Origin: Pedobacter faecalis
GTDB lineage: Bacteria > Bacteroidota > Bacteroidia > Sphingobacteriales > Sphingobacteriaceae
Assembly (NCBI RefSeq): GCF_030182585.1
Contig: NZ_JARXOW010000003.1
Span: forward strand, 115,617 to 179,616
DNA length: 64,000 nucleotides
Reading direction: 5' to 3'
Below, in pieces: positions 43,443-53,411 of this stretch; position 1 is the stretch's first letter; every line of letters starts with the position of its first letter. The position numbers were made by a program, and so were the translations under genes. The notes below the pieces were generated by a model, which saw only the letters and a list, made by a program, of their open reading frames with translations, was not told the origin of the DNA and did not search any database.

Positions 43443-44852
43443 ATGAAAATACCCCGTCTCAAAAACTACTTACTTGCCGGACTTTTCTTACTCAGCCTTG
43501 GTGGCTGCGTGACAAAAAAATATGACTTGCCGTCGCTGAATAAAAACGGGCTGTATCGCGGCTCGTCGGGAGAAGATACTGCCAGCATTGCCAAACTGCC
43601 TTGGCGAACACTTTTCACCGACCCAATCTTGCAAAACCTGATAAATCAAGGCATCAAGAATAATTTCGATCTGAAAAGAGCAGTAGAACGCATACGGATT
43701 GCAGAGGCTAATCTGCGGCAGAGTAGTTTGGCGCTGCTACCCAATTTGTCAGCAGACGCCTCGGTTACCGACGCAAAACAATCGAGGGCGGCACTAAACT
43801 TCCCCCCGGGAATCAACATCAACACAGAAACACAAACCTATAGACTGCAACTGAATACGAGCTGGGAGGCGGATATATGGGGGAAGTTAAACAGCGCTAA
43901 GAGATCTTCGTACGCCGCCTTACTGCAGACTGAAGCGGCCAGACGGGCCGTTCAAACGCAATTGGTAGCAAGTATAGCTAACGGTTACTTTTCGTTACTT
44001 GCGCTTGACAAGCAGCTTACCATAACTGAACAGACTATTGAAATCCGAAAAGCCGACGTTGAAACCATGAAGGCGCTGAAAGAAGGGGCTATTGTAAACG
44101 GGGCAGCTGTAGTACAAAGCGAAGCCAACTTGTATGCGGCGCAAGTAACGATACCGGATATTAAAAGAAATATCAGGGAGACTGAGAATGCCCTTAGTGT
44201 GCTGATAGGGCAATCGCCGCAGTCAATCGAAAGAACGAGTTTGGATGAGCAAAGGCTGTATGAGGATCTGAAAACCGGGGTGTCTGCACAATTACTGCAA
44301 AACCGTCCTGATATTCAGGCAGCAGAATTCGCTTTCCGTGCCGCCTTTGAAAACACGAACACCGCACGCACTTTCTTTTATCCCTCACTCACGCTAACTG
44401 CCAGCGGCGGCTTATCTACACTTGAACTGAAGAATTTTTTTGACAACTCCATTTTCTATAATCTAATTGGAGGAATAACACAGCCTATATTCGCCCGTGG
44501 CCAGAACAAAGCCCGCTTGAAAACTGCTCAGGCTCAGCAGCAGATAGCCTTCTATGATCTTCAGCAAAATTTGTTGACGGCAGGACGGGAGGTGTCTGAT
44601 GCGCTATTCGCCTATGAAACTGCTTTGCAAAAGGAGCTGTTGAGAAATCAGCAGATTACCGCTCTTACTAAGGCAGTAGATTTTACAAAAGAGCTACTCA
44701 GATATAGTTCGGCTACCAATTATACGGATGTGTTAACATCGGAGCAAAGTTTGCTTACCGCGCAAATAAGCAGTGTTAGCGACCGCCTTCAAAGACTGCA
44801 ATCGACAGTGAATCTCTACAAAGCACTCGGTGGAGGCTGGGAAAATGAATAG
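43443..44852 (+). CDS. TolC/NodT-family outer membrane efflux lipoprotein
   Basis: The 469-residue protein completes the tripartite pump as the outer-membrane channel. The ATG at 43443 gives a lipoprotein signal with lipobox LGGC; the longer frame would begin inside the permease gene. Two OEP repeats are visible, each with the long alpha-barrel helices: the first near LPWRTLFTDPILQNLINQGIKNNFDLK and the second near LQNRPDIQAAEFAFRAAFENTNTARTFFYPSLTL. It starts 25 nt after the permease stop. Confidence 0.94.
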   Translation: MKIPRLKNYLLAGLFLLSLGGCVTKKYDLPSLNKNGLYRGSSGEDTASIAKLPWRTLFTDPILQNLINQGIKNNFDLKRAVERIRIAEANLRQSSLALLPNLSADASVTDAKQSRAALNFPPGININTETQTYRLQLNTSWEADIWGKLNSAKRSSYAALLQTEAARRAVQTQLVASIANGYFSLLALDKQLTITEQTIEIRKADVETMKALKEGAIVNGAAVVQSEANLYAAQVTIPDIKRNIRETENALSVLIGQSPQSIERTSLDEQRLYEDLKTGVSAQLLQNRPDIQAAEFAFRAAFENTNTARTFFYPSLTLTASGGLSTLELKNFFDNSIFYNLIGGITQPIFARGQNKARLKTAQAQQQIAFYDLQQNLLTAGREVSDALFAYETALQKELLRNQQITALTKAVDFTKELLRYSSATNYTDVLTSEQSLLTAQISSVSDRLQRLQSTVNLYKALGGGWENE

Positions 44853-44945
44853 CAGAATGTTGTAACAGCAGCTTAGCCTTGATACAATTGGTTCAAAATC
44901 AATAACATTTCTAAAAAATACTTTTCTATTAGAAATATTAATGTT

Positions 44946-44953
44946 TATCTTTG
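44946..44953 (+). promoter_or_regulatory. Promoter before rpsA
   Basis: TATCTTTG followed by C matches the -7 consensus, and TTTT at 44922-44925 lies 20 nt upstream at the -33 place. The ATG is 34 nt downstream, preceded by AAAAGGAG. This is the best-formed promoter in the window. Confidence 0.7.
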
Positions 44954-44987
44954 CCGTCCCTAACGGGGAAAAGGAGATTTAATTTTA

Positions 44988-46919
44988 ATGGCTAAAAAAC
45001 AAGTAGCAGAAAAAGAACTAGAAGCTAAAACAGCTGAACTGCAGGGAGCAGATGCTCGCTTGGCAGAAAAAGAAACCATTGAATCGGAAGCTGATTCAGT
45101 GTCGATCGAACAGATCAAATCATCACTAGCTACCCCTGATCAGGATTTTGACTGGGACGCAGATGATAAAGTATTCGGAAAATACTCTGCCGAAGACCGT
45201 AAAAAGTTTGAGGATATGTATACCGATACCTTTAACCAAATCACCCAGGGTGAGATAATCAGCGGAACTGTTGTTTCAATTAACAACAAAGATGTGGTAT
45301 TAAACGTAGGCTTTAAGTCGGACGGTTTGGTATCTGCTTCTGAGTTTCGTGACATGCCTGACTTGAAAGTGGGCGACAAGGTCGATGTTTTCGTGGAAGC
45401 ACCCGAAGACGCAAATGGCCAGCTAATTTTATCTCGTAAAAGAGCAAAAACTCAGCGGTCGTGGGAAACTATCAATGAAGCTTTGGATAATGACAGGATC
45501 ATTAACGGTTTCGTTAAGAGCCGTACTAAAGGTGGTCTTATTGTGGATATAATGGGCGTTGAGGCATTCCTGCCTGGTTCTCAAATCGACATTAAGCCGA
45601 TCCGCGACTACGATATATATGTAGGTAAGACAATGGAATTCAAGGTGGTAAAAATCAACCATGAGTTTAAAAATGTTGTTGTATCTCATAAAATCCTTAT
45701 CGAAGACGATCTGGAAAGCCAGAAAGTTGAAATTGTATCTAAACTTGAAAAAGGCCAGGTACTTGAGGGCACCGTTAAGAACATCACTGACTTCGGCGTG
45801 TTTATTGATCTTGGCGGTGTAGATGGATTGCTTCATATCACTGATATCTCATGGGGCCGCATAGAGCATCCGAAAGAGGTATTGAGCCTGGATGAGAAAA
45901 TAAACGTTGTTGTTCTTGACTTTGATGATGAGAAAAAACGTATCGCCCTTGGCTTGAAGCAATTGACTCCACATCCTTGGGAATCTTTAGATGCTAACCT
46001 GACTATCGGCTCTAAGGTTAAAGGAAAAATTGTTACTGTAGCTGATTATGGTGCGTTCCTGGAAATCATCCCGGGAGTTGAAGGCCTTATTCACGTCTCT
46101 GAGATGTCGTGGTCACAAAACCTGCGCAGTCCGCAGGAATTCCTGAAAGTAGGTGATGAGATAGAGGCTGAAGTATTGACTTTGGATAGGGATGAGCGCA
46201 AGATGAGCTTGGGTATTAAGCAACTTACTGAGGATCCTTGGCAAAACGTAGCCGCAAAATATCCGATCGGAAGCAGACATACTGCTGTCGTTAAAAACAT
46301 GACAAACTTTGGCGTGTTTGTGGAAATCGAAGAAGGAATTGACGGTTTAATCCATATTTCAGATCTTTCCTGGTCTAAAAAGGTGAACCATCCTAATGAA
46401 TTCACGAAAGTAGGTGACACTTTAGATGTAGTGGTACTCGAGCTTGATGTAGAAAGCCGGAAACTAAGTTTAGGTCATAAGCAACTGGAAGAAAACCCAT
46501 GGGATACTTTTGAGACTATCTTCACGGTAGATTCGATTCACCAGGGCACCGTTGTAAAAGTGACTGATAAGGGTGCTGTAATAGCTTTACCTTATGGGGT
46601 TGAAGGATTTGTACCTACCAAGCATATGGTAAAAGAAGACGGTACTTCGATCAAGGCTGAAGAGACCAATGACTTTAAGATCATTGAATTCAATAAGGAT
46701 GCAAAACGCATCGTTGTATCTCACGCACGAATTTGGGAAGAGGCAAAAGCAGAAGCTGCTAGTGAAGAACGTAACGCTAAGAAAAAAGAGGCTAAAGCTT
46801 CGAGCAATGCGGTGAAGAAAGTGAAAGATTCTGTTGAAAAGTCTACTCTAGGTGATTTAGGCGTGCTTGCACAACTAAAACAGCAAATGGAAGGCGAGGA
46901 AAATAAAGCTAAAAAATAG
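44988..46919 (+). CDS. rpsA: 30S ribosomal protein S1
   Basis: S1 binds mRNA at the small subunit during initiation. The 643-residue protein has an acidic N-terminal extension of about 80 residues, longer than in E. coli, then six S1 domains; the first begins at GEIISGTVVSINNKDVVLNVG, the third at EGTVKNITDFGVFIDLGGVDGLLHITDISW, the fourth and fifth have the same GVFV-type pattern, and the sixth begins near HQGTVVKVTDKGAVI. A lysine/alanine-rich tail follows. Bacteroidota have weak Shine-Dalgarno use, so S1 matters greatly for initiation. A strong terminator follows. Confidence 0.95.
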   Translation: MAKKQVAEKELEAKTAELQGADARLAEKETIESEADSVSIEQIKSSLATPDQDFDWDADDKVFGKYSAEDRKKFEDMYTDTFNQITQGEIISGTVVSINNKDVVLNVGFKSDGLVSASEFRDMPDLKVGDKVDVFVEAPEDANGQLILSRKRAKTQRSWETINEALDNDRIINGFVKSRTKGGLIVDIMGVEAFLPGSQIDIKPIRDYDIYVGKTMEFKVVKINHEFKNVVVSHKILIEDDLESQKVEIVSKLEKGQVLEGTVKNITDFGVFIDLGGVDGLLHITDISWGRIEHPKEVLSLDEKINVVVLDFDDEKKRIALGLKQLTPHPWESLDANLTIGSKVKGKIVTVADYGAFLEIIPGVEGLIHVSEMSWSQNLRSPQEFLKVGDEIEAEVLTLDRDERKMSLGIKQLTEDPWQNVAAKYPIGSRHTAVVKNMTNFGVFVEIEEGIDGLIHISDLSWSKKVNHPNEFTKVGDTLDVVVLELDVESRKLSLGHKQLEENPWDTFETIFTVDSIHQGTVVKVTDKGAVIALPYGVEGFVPTKHMVKEDGTSIKAEETNDFKIIEFNKDAKRIVVSHARIWEEAKAEAASEERNAKKKEAKASSNAVKKVKDSVEKSTLGDLGVLAQLKQQMEGEENKAKK

Positions 46920-46940
46920 GCGGTAATATCCTTAAATTAT

Positions 46941-46980
46941 AAAGGCGTCGTTGACTTCAACGGCGCCTTTTTTTATTTTT
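46941..46980 (+). terminator. Intrinsic terminator after rpsA
   Basis: AAAGGCG-T-CGTTGA (46941-46954) pairs with TCAACG-G-CGCCTTT (46957-46970), interrupted only by a G-U pair, and is followed by TTTTATTTTT. It insulates rpsA from pyrR. Confidence 0.85.
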
Positions 46981-47027
46981 GTTTCTCCCAAATTGCGGAA
47001 AAGAAACACTATTCAATTTCATTTCTT

Positions 47028-47035
47028 TATATTTG
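47028..47035 (+). promoter_or_regulatory. TAnnTTTG promoter box before pyrR
   Basis: TATATTTG followed by C ends 15 nt before the pyrR ATG, so the expected leader is about 9 nt, too short for a PyrR-controlled attenuator. Confidence 0.6.
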
Positions 47036-47050
47036 CCTAATCATAAGTCA

Positions 47051-47599
47051 ATGCAAAAACGAACACTGCTAGACGGAAAAAAATTCCAGATCACAATCAA
47101 ACGGCTTTGCCACCAGCTTGTTGAGAATCATGATAATTTCTCTAATTCTGTTTTAGTTGGTATACAGCCAAGAGGACCTTTCTTTGCTGACCGTATAAAA
47201 AAGGAGCTTTCCGTGATTCTGGGACAAGACTCCATACTCAAAGGAAATCTGGACATTACTTTTTTTCGGGATGATTTCAGAAGAAAGGATGGCATTGTGT
47301 CTGCAAACAGTAATACAATAGATTTCATAATCGAAGGCAAGAATGTCATTCTGGTTGATGATGTGTTATGGACCGGCCGGACTATTAGGGCGGCTATGGA
47401 TGCTTTGCTGGCTTATGGCAGGCCAGCAACGGTAGAGCTTATGGTACTTATAGATCGTCGTTTTTCACGGCAACTCCCTATTGAGCCGAATTATATTGGC
47501 CAGCAGGTAGACAGTTTAAATTCTCAACGGGTTAAAGTAAGCTGGAGCGAGACTGAAGGAAAGGACGAGGTGGTATTATTATCAGAAACTATCAAATAA
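47051..47599 (+). CDS. pyrR: PyrR bifunctional regulator/uracil phosphoribosyltransferase
   Basis: The 182-residue protein belongs to the PyrR family, which in Gram-positive bacteria controls pyr operon attenuation and also has uracil phosphoribosyltransferase activity. The PRPP-binding loop is VILVDDVLWTGRTIRAAMDALL; other signs are VLVGIQPRGPFFADRI and MVLIDRRFSRQLPI. ATG 47051 is used; the open frame extends 24 residues upstream without similarity. It sits 1 nt before pyrB, but no attenuator fits in the leader, so its regulatory role here is uncertain. Confidence 0.9.
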   Translation: MQKRTLLDGKKFQITIKRLCHQLVENHDNFSNSVLVGIQPRGPFFADRIKKELSVILGQDSILKGNLDITFFRDDFRRKDGIVSANSNTIDFIIEGKNVILVDDVLWTGRTIRAAMDALLAYGRPATVELMVLIDRRFSRQLPIEPNYIGQQVDSLNSQRVKVSWSETEGKDEVVLLSETIK

Positions 47600-47600
47600 C

Positions 47601-48533
47601 ATGGCAACTGAAAACCTATCAACGAAACATCTGTTGGGCATTAAAGATATCAACCGAAGTGATATCGAACTGATTTTTGAGACAGCGGACAATTTCAAGG
47701 AGGTTATCAACCGGCCCATAAAAAGGGTGCCTTCGTTGCGCGATATCACCATAGCAAATGTATTTTTTGAAAATTCTACCAGAACAAAACTATCATTCGA
47801 GCTAGCTGAAAAAAGGCTTTCCGCAGATGTCATTAACTTTGCTGCGTCTTCTTCGTCTGTTAGCAAAGGGGAAACACTGGTTGATACGGTAAACAATATT
47901 CTTGCGATGAAGGTTGACATGGTAGTGATGCGTCACCCGTATGCCGGGGCAGGACAGTTTTTAAGCAAACATGTCAAAGCCCAGATCGTAAATGCAGGTG
48001 ACGGCGCGCATGAGCACCCGACGCAGGCACTACTTGACGCCTTTTCGATTCGTGAAAAATTAGGCACAGTAGAAGGCAAGAAAGTGGTCATAGTTGGTGA
48101 TATATTGCATTCTCGGGTAGCGATATCAAATATCTTGTGTTTACAGCAATTGGGGGCACAAGTGAAGGTATGCGGTCCCAGCACGTTAATCCCAAAATAT
48201 ATTTCTGCATTAGGTGTGGAAGTTGAACACGATTTGGTCAAGGCCCTAAACTGGTGTGACGTAGCAAATATGCTTCGCATACAGCTGGAGCGCCAGGACA
48301 TTAAATATTTCCCCTCATTGAGGGAGTACGCGATGATGTACGGTCTTAATAAGAAAATTCTGGACAACTTAGAGAAAGAAATTGTTATTATGCACCCCGG
48401 ACCGATTAATCGTGGTGTTGAAATTAGCAGTGACGTGGCTGACAGTAAGCAATCTATTATACTGGAACAGGTAGAAAATGGAGTGGCTGTTAGAATGGCT
48501 GTACTATATTTACTCGCTTCCCAGCGTGGTTAA
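47601..48533 (+). CDS. pyrB: Aspartate carbamoyltransferase catalytic chain
   Basis: PyrB condenses carbamoyl phosphate and aspartate in pyrimidine synthesis. The 310-residue protein has the carbamoyl-phosphate motif FFENSTRTKLSFELA, the DGAHEHPTQALLD loop, VVIVGDILHSRVAISN, and the aspartate-side MHPGPINRGVEI. No regulatory chain gene (pyrI) follows. It starts one base after the pyrR stop. Confidence 0.96.
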   Translation: MATENLSTKHLLGIKDINRSDIELIFETADNFKEVINRPIKRVPSLRDITIANVFFENSTRTKLSFELAEKRLSADVINFAASSSSVSKGETLVDTVNNILAMKVDMVVMRHPYAGAGQFLSKHVKAQIVNAGDGAHEHPTQALLDAFSIREKLGTVEGKKVVIVGDILHSRVAISNILCLQQLGAQVKVCGPSTLIPKYISALGVEVEHDLVKALNWCDVANMLRIQLERQDIKYFPSLREYAMMYGLNKKILDNLEKEIVIMHPGPINRGVEISSDVADSKQSIILEQVENGVAVRMAVLYLLASQRG

Positions 48534-48658
48534 CGCTTAAGTGACCGAATAACATTTTCCGGAACCGTTCGTTAAACCGTTATCAACACTTGTTAATTTC
48601 TTGCACGCGTTAGATGTTACACTATATTTATATTAGTACCAACCATATTTGAAACTAG

Positions 48659-51600
48659 ATGCAAAAAAAATATTTCCTCGTCCCGCTCCTGATGGCAAGC
48701 GGGTTAACGGCCGCATATGCGCAATCAAGTGTACTCGTAAATCTCAATAAACATTACCGTTCCGGAGTAGAGCTACTCAATAACGAAAAATATGTGGCAG
48801 CGGCGGAACAATTCAGACTCGTTGAGAAGGATCGTAACAGACCAGATGCCCAACAAGAGAGCAATGCTGAGCTTTCTTTGCTTAAAGAGAACGCTAAATT
48901 TTACGCTGCTGTTTGTGCGTTAGAGTTAGGCAATGACGATGCAGAAGAGCAATTTATGGATTTTATAAGGAACTATCCCTTAAATCCAAATACGAAGCTC
49001 GCCTATTTCCATGTCGGAAAATCATACTTTGATCGTAAAAACTACACCAAGGCGTTAGAGTGGTTTGAAAAAGCAGATCCCAATTTATTTTCCGCTAAAC
49101 AACGTCTAGAGTATCAGTTTAAACAAGGCTATGCATACTTCGTTTCCGACGATATAGAAAAAGCAGAACCGTTATTTGAAGCAGTAAAGAAGGACCCATC
49201 CCCTTTTCAGGAGAGTGCAACCTATTACTTCGCTTATATCAACTATCTCAATAAAGAGTATAAAACTGCCTTAACAAATTTTGAAAAGCTTAAAGGCTCC
49301 CCAACGTATGAAGCTAGCTATCCATATTACATCACCTCAATGTATTATCTGGATGAACGTTATGATGATGTTATAGAATACGCGCTACCTATTCTTAAAT
49401 CTTCTAAACAAGAATATGAAGCGGAGATGTTAAGTATCATAGCCGCCTCGTACTTTGCCAAGGCAGATTATATAAATGCAGAAAAATATTTCAGGGAGTT
49501 CTATGCAAAGGACAAATCGAATAACAGAAATAACCTGTTCACTTATCAGTTCGGTTATTCACTCTTCACGCAAAAAAAATATAAGGAGGCTATAGCCGTA
49601 CTTGAACGCCTGGACACCGACGACGTTTATCTGCAGAACGGAATGTATACACTTGGACGAGCCTTTATTGAATTGCAAGACAAGCCGAAAGCGCGCAGTG
49701 CTTTCTTCAGAGCATCAAGGCTTGATTTCGATAAAGTTATTCAGGAGGAGGCTTGGCTTAATTATACCCGTCTAAGTTATGAATTGGACTTTAACCAACA
49801 GGCGCTGGAATCAATCCAATCATTCTTAACTCAGTTCCCATCATCTCGAAAATTGAGTGAGGCTAAAACGCTTTTGGGTGAGATCCTCCTGACCAGCAAG
49901 AATTACCAGGCTGCTGTAGACATACTTGAATCGATACCGAACAAATCACAAGAAGCAGAGGCTGCCTATCAAAAGGTGACGTATTTTCGAGGTCTCGAGT
50001 TTTATAATGAACGGGCATTTCCGAATGCACTATCCATGTTTTTAAGATCAGAGAAATTCCCTATTGATGAAGAAATTCATGCGCTGAGCACATATTGGAA
50101 GGCGGAGGCATCGTATGAATTAAGAAAGTTCGGCGAAGCCGTAAGACACTTCGAAACGTTTTTAAGTATGCCCGGCGCCAAAAAGACCGGAGTTTATAAT
50201 TTTGCCAATTATGCTTTGGGTTATGCAGCATTTGAGGATGAACGTTATTCAAAAGCTGCAAATTATTTTGAAAGATTCCTTGCTGGAAATGATAAGGACC
50301 CTAAAACTGTTAATGATGCGATAATTCGACTTGCCGACTCATACTTCGTGAGTAAAAGCTATGGGAATGCCTTGGTCAACTACAATCGGATTATCAACAG
50401 CAGGGCCACAGGAGAAGATTATGCTCTCTTTCAAAGAGGTATGATCCAAGGTTTGGAAAATCAAAATGACGCCAAGATAGCGACCATGCAGGAACTGCTA
50501 AAAACCTATCCGAACTCGAATTATGCAGACGACGCCGGCTTCGAAACGGCGTATACCTACTTTAATAAGGGTGACTTTGATAAGTCAAAATCTGATCTTT
50601 TGGGGCTAATTCAACAGTATCCGAGAAGCAGTTATGTACCTCGTGCCCTGGTGACTATCGGACTGGTGCAATACAACCAGGATCAGAATGATGAAGCTTT
50701 GGAGTCGTTCAGAAAAGTGATCAATGAGTATGGCAGCACGGAGGAGGCAAAACAGGCCTTGGAGTCTATTAAAAACATTTATTTGGACAGAGGCGATTCG
50801 GAGGGCTTTATCTCTTATGCAAATACAACTCCTATAGGAAATTATACAACTGCAGAACAAGACAATATAGTGTTCCAGGCCGCGAGCAACCGTTATTTAA
50901 AAGGTGATTTTCAAGGCGCATTTGAGTCAATCAATGCGTATTTCGATAAGTTTCCAAAAGCGATACACGACAAGGAAGCTAAATTCATCAGGGCCGAATC
51001 GCTTGTGAAACTGGGACGCCCGCTGGAGGCTGTTCCGGATTATGAATACATCTTAAATGATTGGACAAGTGACTATACGGAGAGATCGCTGTTGAGCATT
51101 TCTGAATTGTTCATGAACCAGAAGAAATACAACGAGGCAATTGTCTATTTGAAGCGACTCGAGACCACCACCGATTATAAGTCGCATTACAGCTACGCCA
51201 TCAATGGACTTATAAAAGCATACGATGCTTTAAACATGCCTGACGACATGCTGAAGTATGTCAAACTGATCAAGGAATATGAAAAGTCCTCAGAAGAGGA
51301 AAAAAACAGCGTCGATCTTTATGCAGGCAAAGCATATCTGCTTAAATCTGACACGACTCAAGCCGTAAAGGCACTTAACAACGTAGTGAGCAAGACAAAA
51401 ACTGTAGCTGCAGCTGAGGCAAAGTACAATCTTGCTGCCATTCAGTATGCAAAGGGCGACTACAAAACTTCAACCAAAACCTGCTTCGATTTGATCAACA
51501 ATATGCCTTCATATGATTACTGGGTAGCTAAATCATTCATCCTTTTGGCTGATAACTATGTAGCCCTGAAAGATAACCTGCAGGCAAAGAGCACCCTGTT

Positions 51601-51676
51601 AAGTTTGATCGACAACTATGAAGGTAACGACGATATCGTTCCTACCGCTAAGCAAAAACTAGAAAAAATAAAATAA
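48659..51676 (+). CDS. Large periplasmic tetratricopeptide repeat protein
   Basis: The 1005-residue protein has a signal peptide (about residues 1-21, ending AYAQ) and is otherwise almost entirely helical TPR/Sel1-like repeats: typical units include LNPNTKLAYFHVGKSYFDRKNYTKALEWFEKA at about 104-135, YANDAGFETAYTYFNKGDFDKSKSDLL-like segments near 620, and repeated YxxALxxF patterns to the end. No catalytic domain is seen. It stands first in a run with a plug-less beta-barrel, a SPOR protein and ExbB/ExbD/TonB homologues, so a role as a periplasmic bridge or assembly scaffold is inferred. The barrel gene starts 6 nt after its stop. Confidence 0.85.
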   Translation: MQKKYFLVPLLMASGLTAAYAQSSVLVNLNKHYRSGVELLNNEKYVAAAEQFRLVEKDRNRPDAQQESNAELSLLKENAKFYAAVCALELGNDDAEEQFMDFIRNYPLNPNTKLAYFHVGKSYFDRKNYTKALEWFEKADPNLFSAKQRLEYQFKQGYAYFVSDDIEKAEPLFEAVKKDPSPFQESATYYFAYINYLNKEYKTALTNFEKLKGSPTYEASYPYYITSMYYLDERYDDVIEYALPILKSSKQEYEAEMLSIIAASYFAKADYINAEKYFREFYAKDKSNNRNNLFTYQFGYSLFTQKKYKEAIAVLERLDTDDVYLQNGMYTLGRAFIELQDKPKARSAFFRASRLDFDKVIQEEAWLNYTRLSYELDFNQQALESIQSFLTQFPSSRKLSEAKTLLGEILLTSKNYQAAVDILESIPNKSQEAEAAYQKVTYFRGLEFYNERAFPNALSMFLRSEKFPIDEEIHALSTYWKAEASYELRKFGEAVRHFETFLSMPGAKKTGVYNFANYALGYAAFEDERYSKAANYFERFLAGNDKDPKTVNDAIIRLADSYFVSKSYGNALVNYNRIINSRATGEDYALFQRGMIQGLENQNDAKIATMQELLKTYPNSNYADDAGFETAYTYFNKGDFDKSKSDLLGLIQQYPRSSYVPRALVTIGLVQYNQDQNDEALESFRKVINEYGSTEEAKQALESIKNIYLDRGDSEGFISYANTTPIGNYTTAEQDNIVFQAASNRYLKGDFQGAFESINAYFDKFPKAIHDKEAKFIRAESLVKLGRPLEAVPDYEYILNDWTSDYTERSLLSISELFMNQKKYNEAIVYLKRLETTTDYKSHYSYAINGLIKAYDALNMPDDMLKYVKLIKEYEKSSEEEKNSVDLYAGKAYLLKSDTTQAVKALNNVVSKTKTVAAAEAKYNLAAIQYAKGDYKTSTKTCFDLINNMPSYDYWVAKSFILLADNYVALKDNLQAKSTLLSLIDNYEGNDDIVPTAKQKLEKIK

Positions 51677-51682
51677 CATCCG

Positions 51683-53362
51683 ATGAGATTTCTTAAATAT
51701 ATCTATATATTATTATTAGTTGCGACCGTCTCTAATGTTGCTGCTCAGGACCCGGTGAAAACAGAAGAAAAGGCTGTTACGGAAGAAATTGAGGTTGTAA
51801 GGCCTTATAAGCCAGTCTTAGCTGAGGCGGTAAAACTCCGACGCAGCCCGGACCTAAACGATGTTAAAACCTACAAAGCCAAATTTAACTATAGCTTGTC
51901 TGACAGAAGGCTTGAACTTAATTCAGACATCAACAAATTGAAGGCCCAGGAAGTTGCCCCGGCACGGGAGGAAGAACTTACCAACAACTACGTTAAGGGG
52001 GCTTTCGGTACCGCTAAAACCATATTTGGAGAGGCCTATGCCAACATTGGCCGTGACGAAGCACTTCAGGCAGGCGCTTTTTTTCGGCACTTTAGTCAAT
52101 CCGGAAAACTAAATAAACAACAATCTGATCAGCAAACGCTTAGCGCTTTCGGCAGAAGTATCACGGATAATAATACGTTTAGCGGAAGAGTAAACTTCCA
52201 AAGACACGGTTTATTCTTTTATGGATTTGACGAGAACGCGATAGTTCATCCAGAGCCGGAAAAGCAGGTACTTAACTTCTTTGAAGCGGAAGGGGAAGTA
52301 GTTAGCAAGTATACCGAGGATCCTGACGCATTTAGCTATGCGGCGAAGATAAACGGTTATGTGTGGGGCGATCGCTTCAATGCAGGCGAAAACTCGGTGA
52401 TTCTGAACGGCTATTTGAACAAACGGATCAAGAGCTTCAACTTGGGCCTGGCAAGTTCTGTAGAACTGGGAAAAACGAAAGATTCGTTGTCGGTCGGCAA
52501 TAACATCTTTAAATTGAATCCGCATATCAAACTTCAGACGAATGGGATAGTTATTAAAGCAGGAGTCAACTTTGTACAAGAATTTGGTGATTTTTCGTCG
52601 ACCAGGATATTTCCAGCCGTTACTGCTGACTTCACTTTAATTCCGGACTATCTGCAGATATATGGGGAAGTCAAAGGGGATGTTGACCGTAATTCATTGA
52701 AGCACTTTACGGATGAGAATCCCTTTTTAAACCGGAATATCAGCATAAAAAATACAATCGAAAAGCTCAATATAAGCGGTGGCATTAAAGGTACTGCCGG
52801 CCCTGGCTTTGGCTACAAAGCACGTATCTATCACCGTCAGATAGAAGATATGCCCTTGTTTGTGAACAACTATTACGAGCCAAATAAATTTGATGTTATT
52901 TATGACTTCGGGACGATGAAACTGGTTGGACTGGAAGGAGAATTGTCCGTTCAGATAAGTGATGCGCTCAAATGGACAGGAAAACTGATTTTTGAGGACT
53001 ACAAACCTGCCTCGGAATCGCAGAGCTGGTTCAAGCCCCAAATGCGTCTAAGTTCCGACTTATCTTTCAACATCACCAAAGAACTCACAATGGAGGCATC
53101 GGTTGCTGTGCAGGATGATAGCAAAGCCAAAATATATACAGCAGCCCCTCCCAGCCCCTACTTTGTACCTGTTTTGCAGAACGAAAGAGTGGTCACCGTG
53201 AAGGGGTTCGTTGATTTAGGCGCAGGTGCTTCGTATAGGATAAACGAAAAGTTTGCTGCTTTCTTAAGAGTCAACAATCTATTGAACAGTAACTACAACA
53301 GGTACTTGTACTACCAGACTATAGGTATGAACATTTTTGGTGGCTTGAGTTATTCATTTTAG
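51683..53362 (+). CDS. TonB-receptor-like outer membrane beta-barrel without a plug
   Basis: The 559-residue protein has a signal peptide (ending NVAAQ), an N-terminal periplasmic segment of about 100 residues rich in charge (EEIEVVRPYKPVLAEAVKLR), and a beta-barrel whose last strands match TonB-dependent receptors (RVNNLLNSNYNRYLYYQTIGM, ending GGLSYSF). The plug domain that normally precedes the barrel is absent, and the length is well under a complete receptor. It may be a structural channel or an anchor for the machine encoded around it. It is 6 nt behind the TPR gene. Confidence 0.8.
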   Translation: MRFLKYIYILLLVATVSNVAAQDPVKTEEKAVTEEIEVVRPYKPVLAEAVKLRRSPDLNDVKTYKAKFNYSLSDRRLELNSDINKLKAQEVAPAREEELTNNYVKGAFGTAKTIFGEAYANIGRDEALQAGAFFRHFSQSGKLNKQQSDQQTLSAFGRSITDNNTFSGRVNFQRHGLFFYGFDENAIVHPEPEKQVLNFFEAEGEVVSKYTEDPDAFSYAAKINGYVWGDRFNAGENSVILNGYLNKRIKSFNLGLASSVELGKTKDSLSVGNNIFKLNPHIKLQTNGIVIKAGVNFVQEFGDFSSTRIFPAVTADFTLIPDYLQIYGEVKGDVDRNSLKHFTDENPFLNRNISIKNTIEKLNISGGIKGTAGPGFGYKARIYHRQIEDMPLFVNNYYEPNKFDVIYDFGTMKLVGLEGELSVQISDALKWTGKLIFEDYKPASESQSWFKPQMRLSSDLSFNITKELTMEASVAVQDDSKAKIYTAAPPSPYFVPVLQNERVVTVKGFVDLGAGASYRINEKFAAFLRVNNLLNSNYNRYLYYQTIGMNIFGGLSYSF

Positions 53363-53411
53363 GTTTCATTTTTAATTGGTTCGTAGAGAATTATAGTTTA
53401 TTTTTATCGGA

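Noticed and set aside
46941..47050. PyrR attenuator in the rpsA-pyrR gap
   Set aside because: The only hairpin is the well-formed rpsA terminator; there is no competing antiterminator or recognisable PyrR-binding loop.
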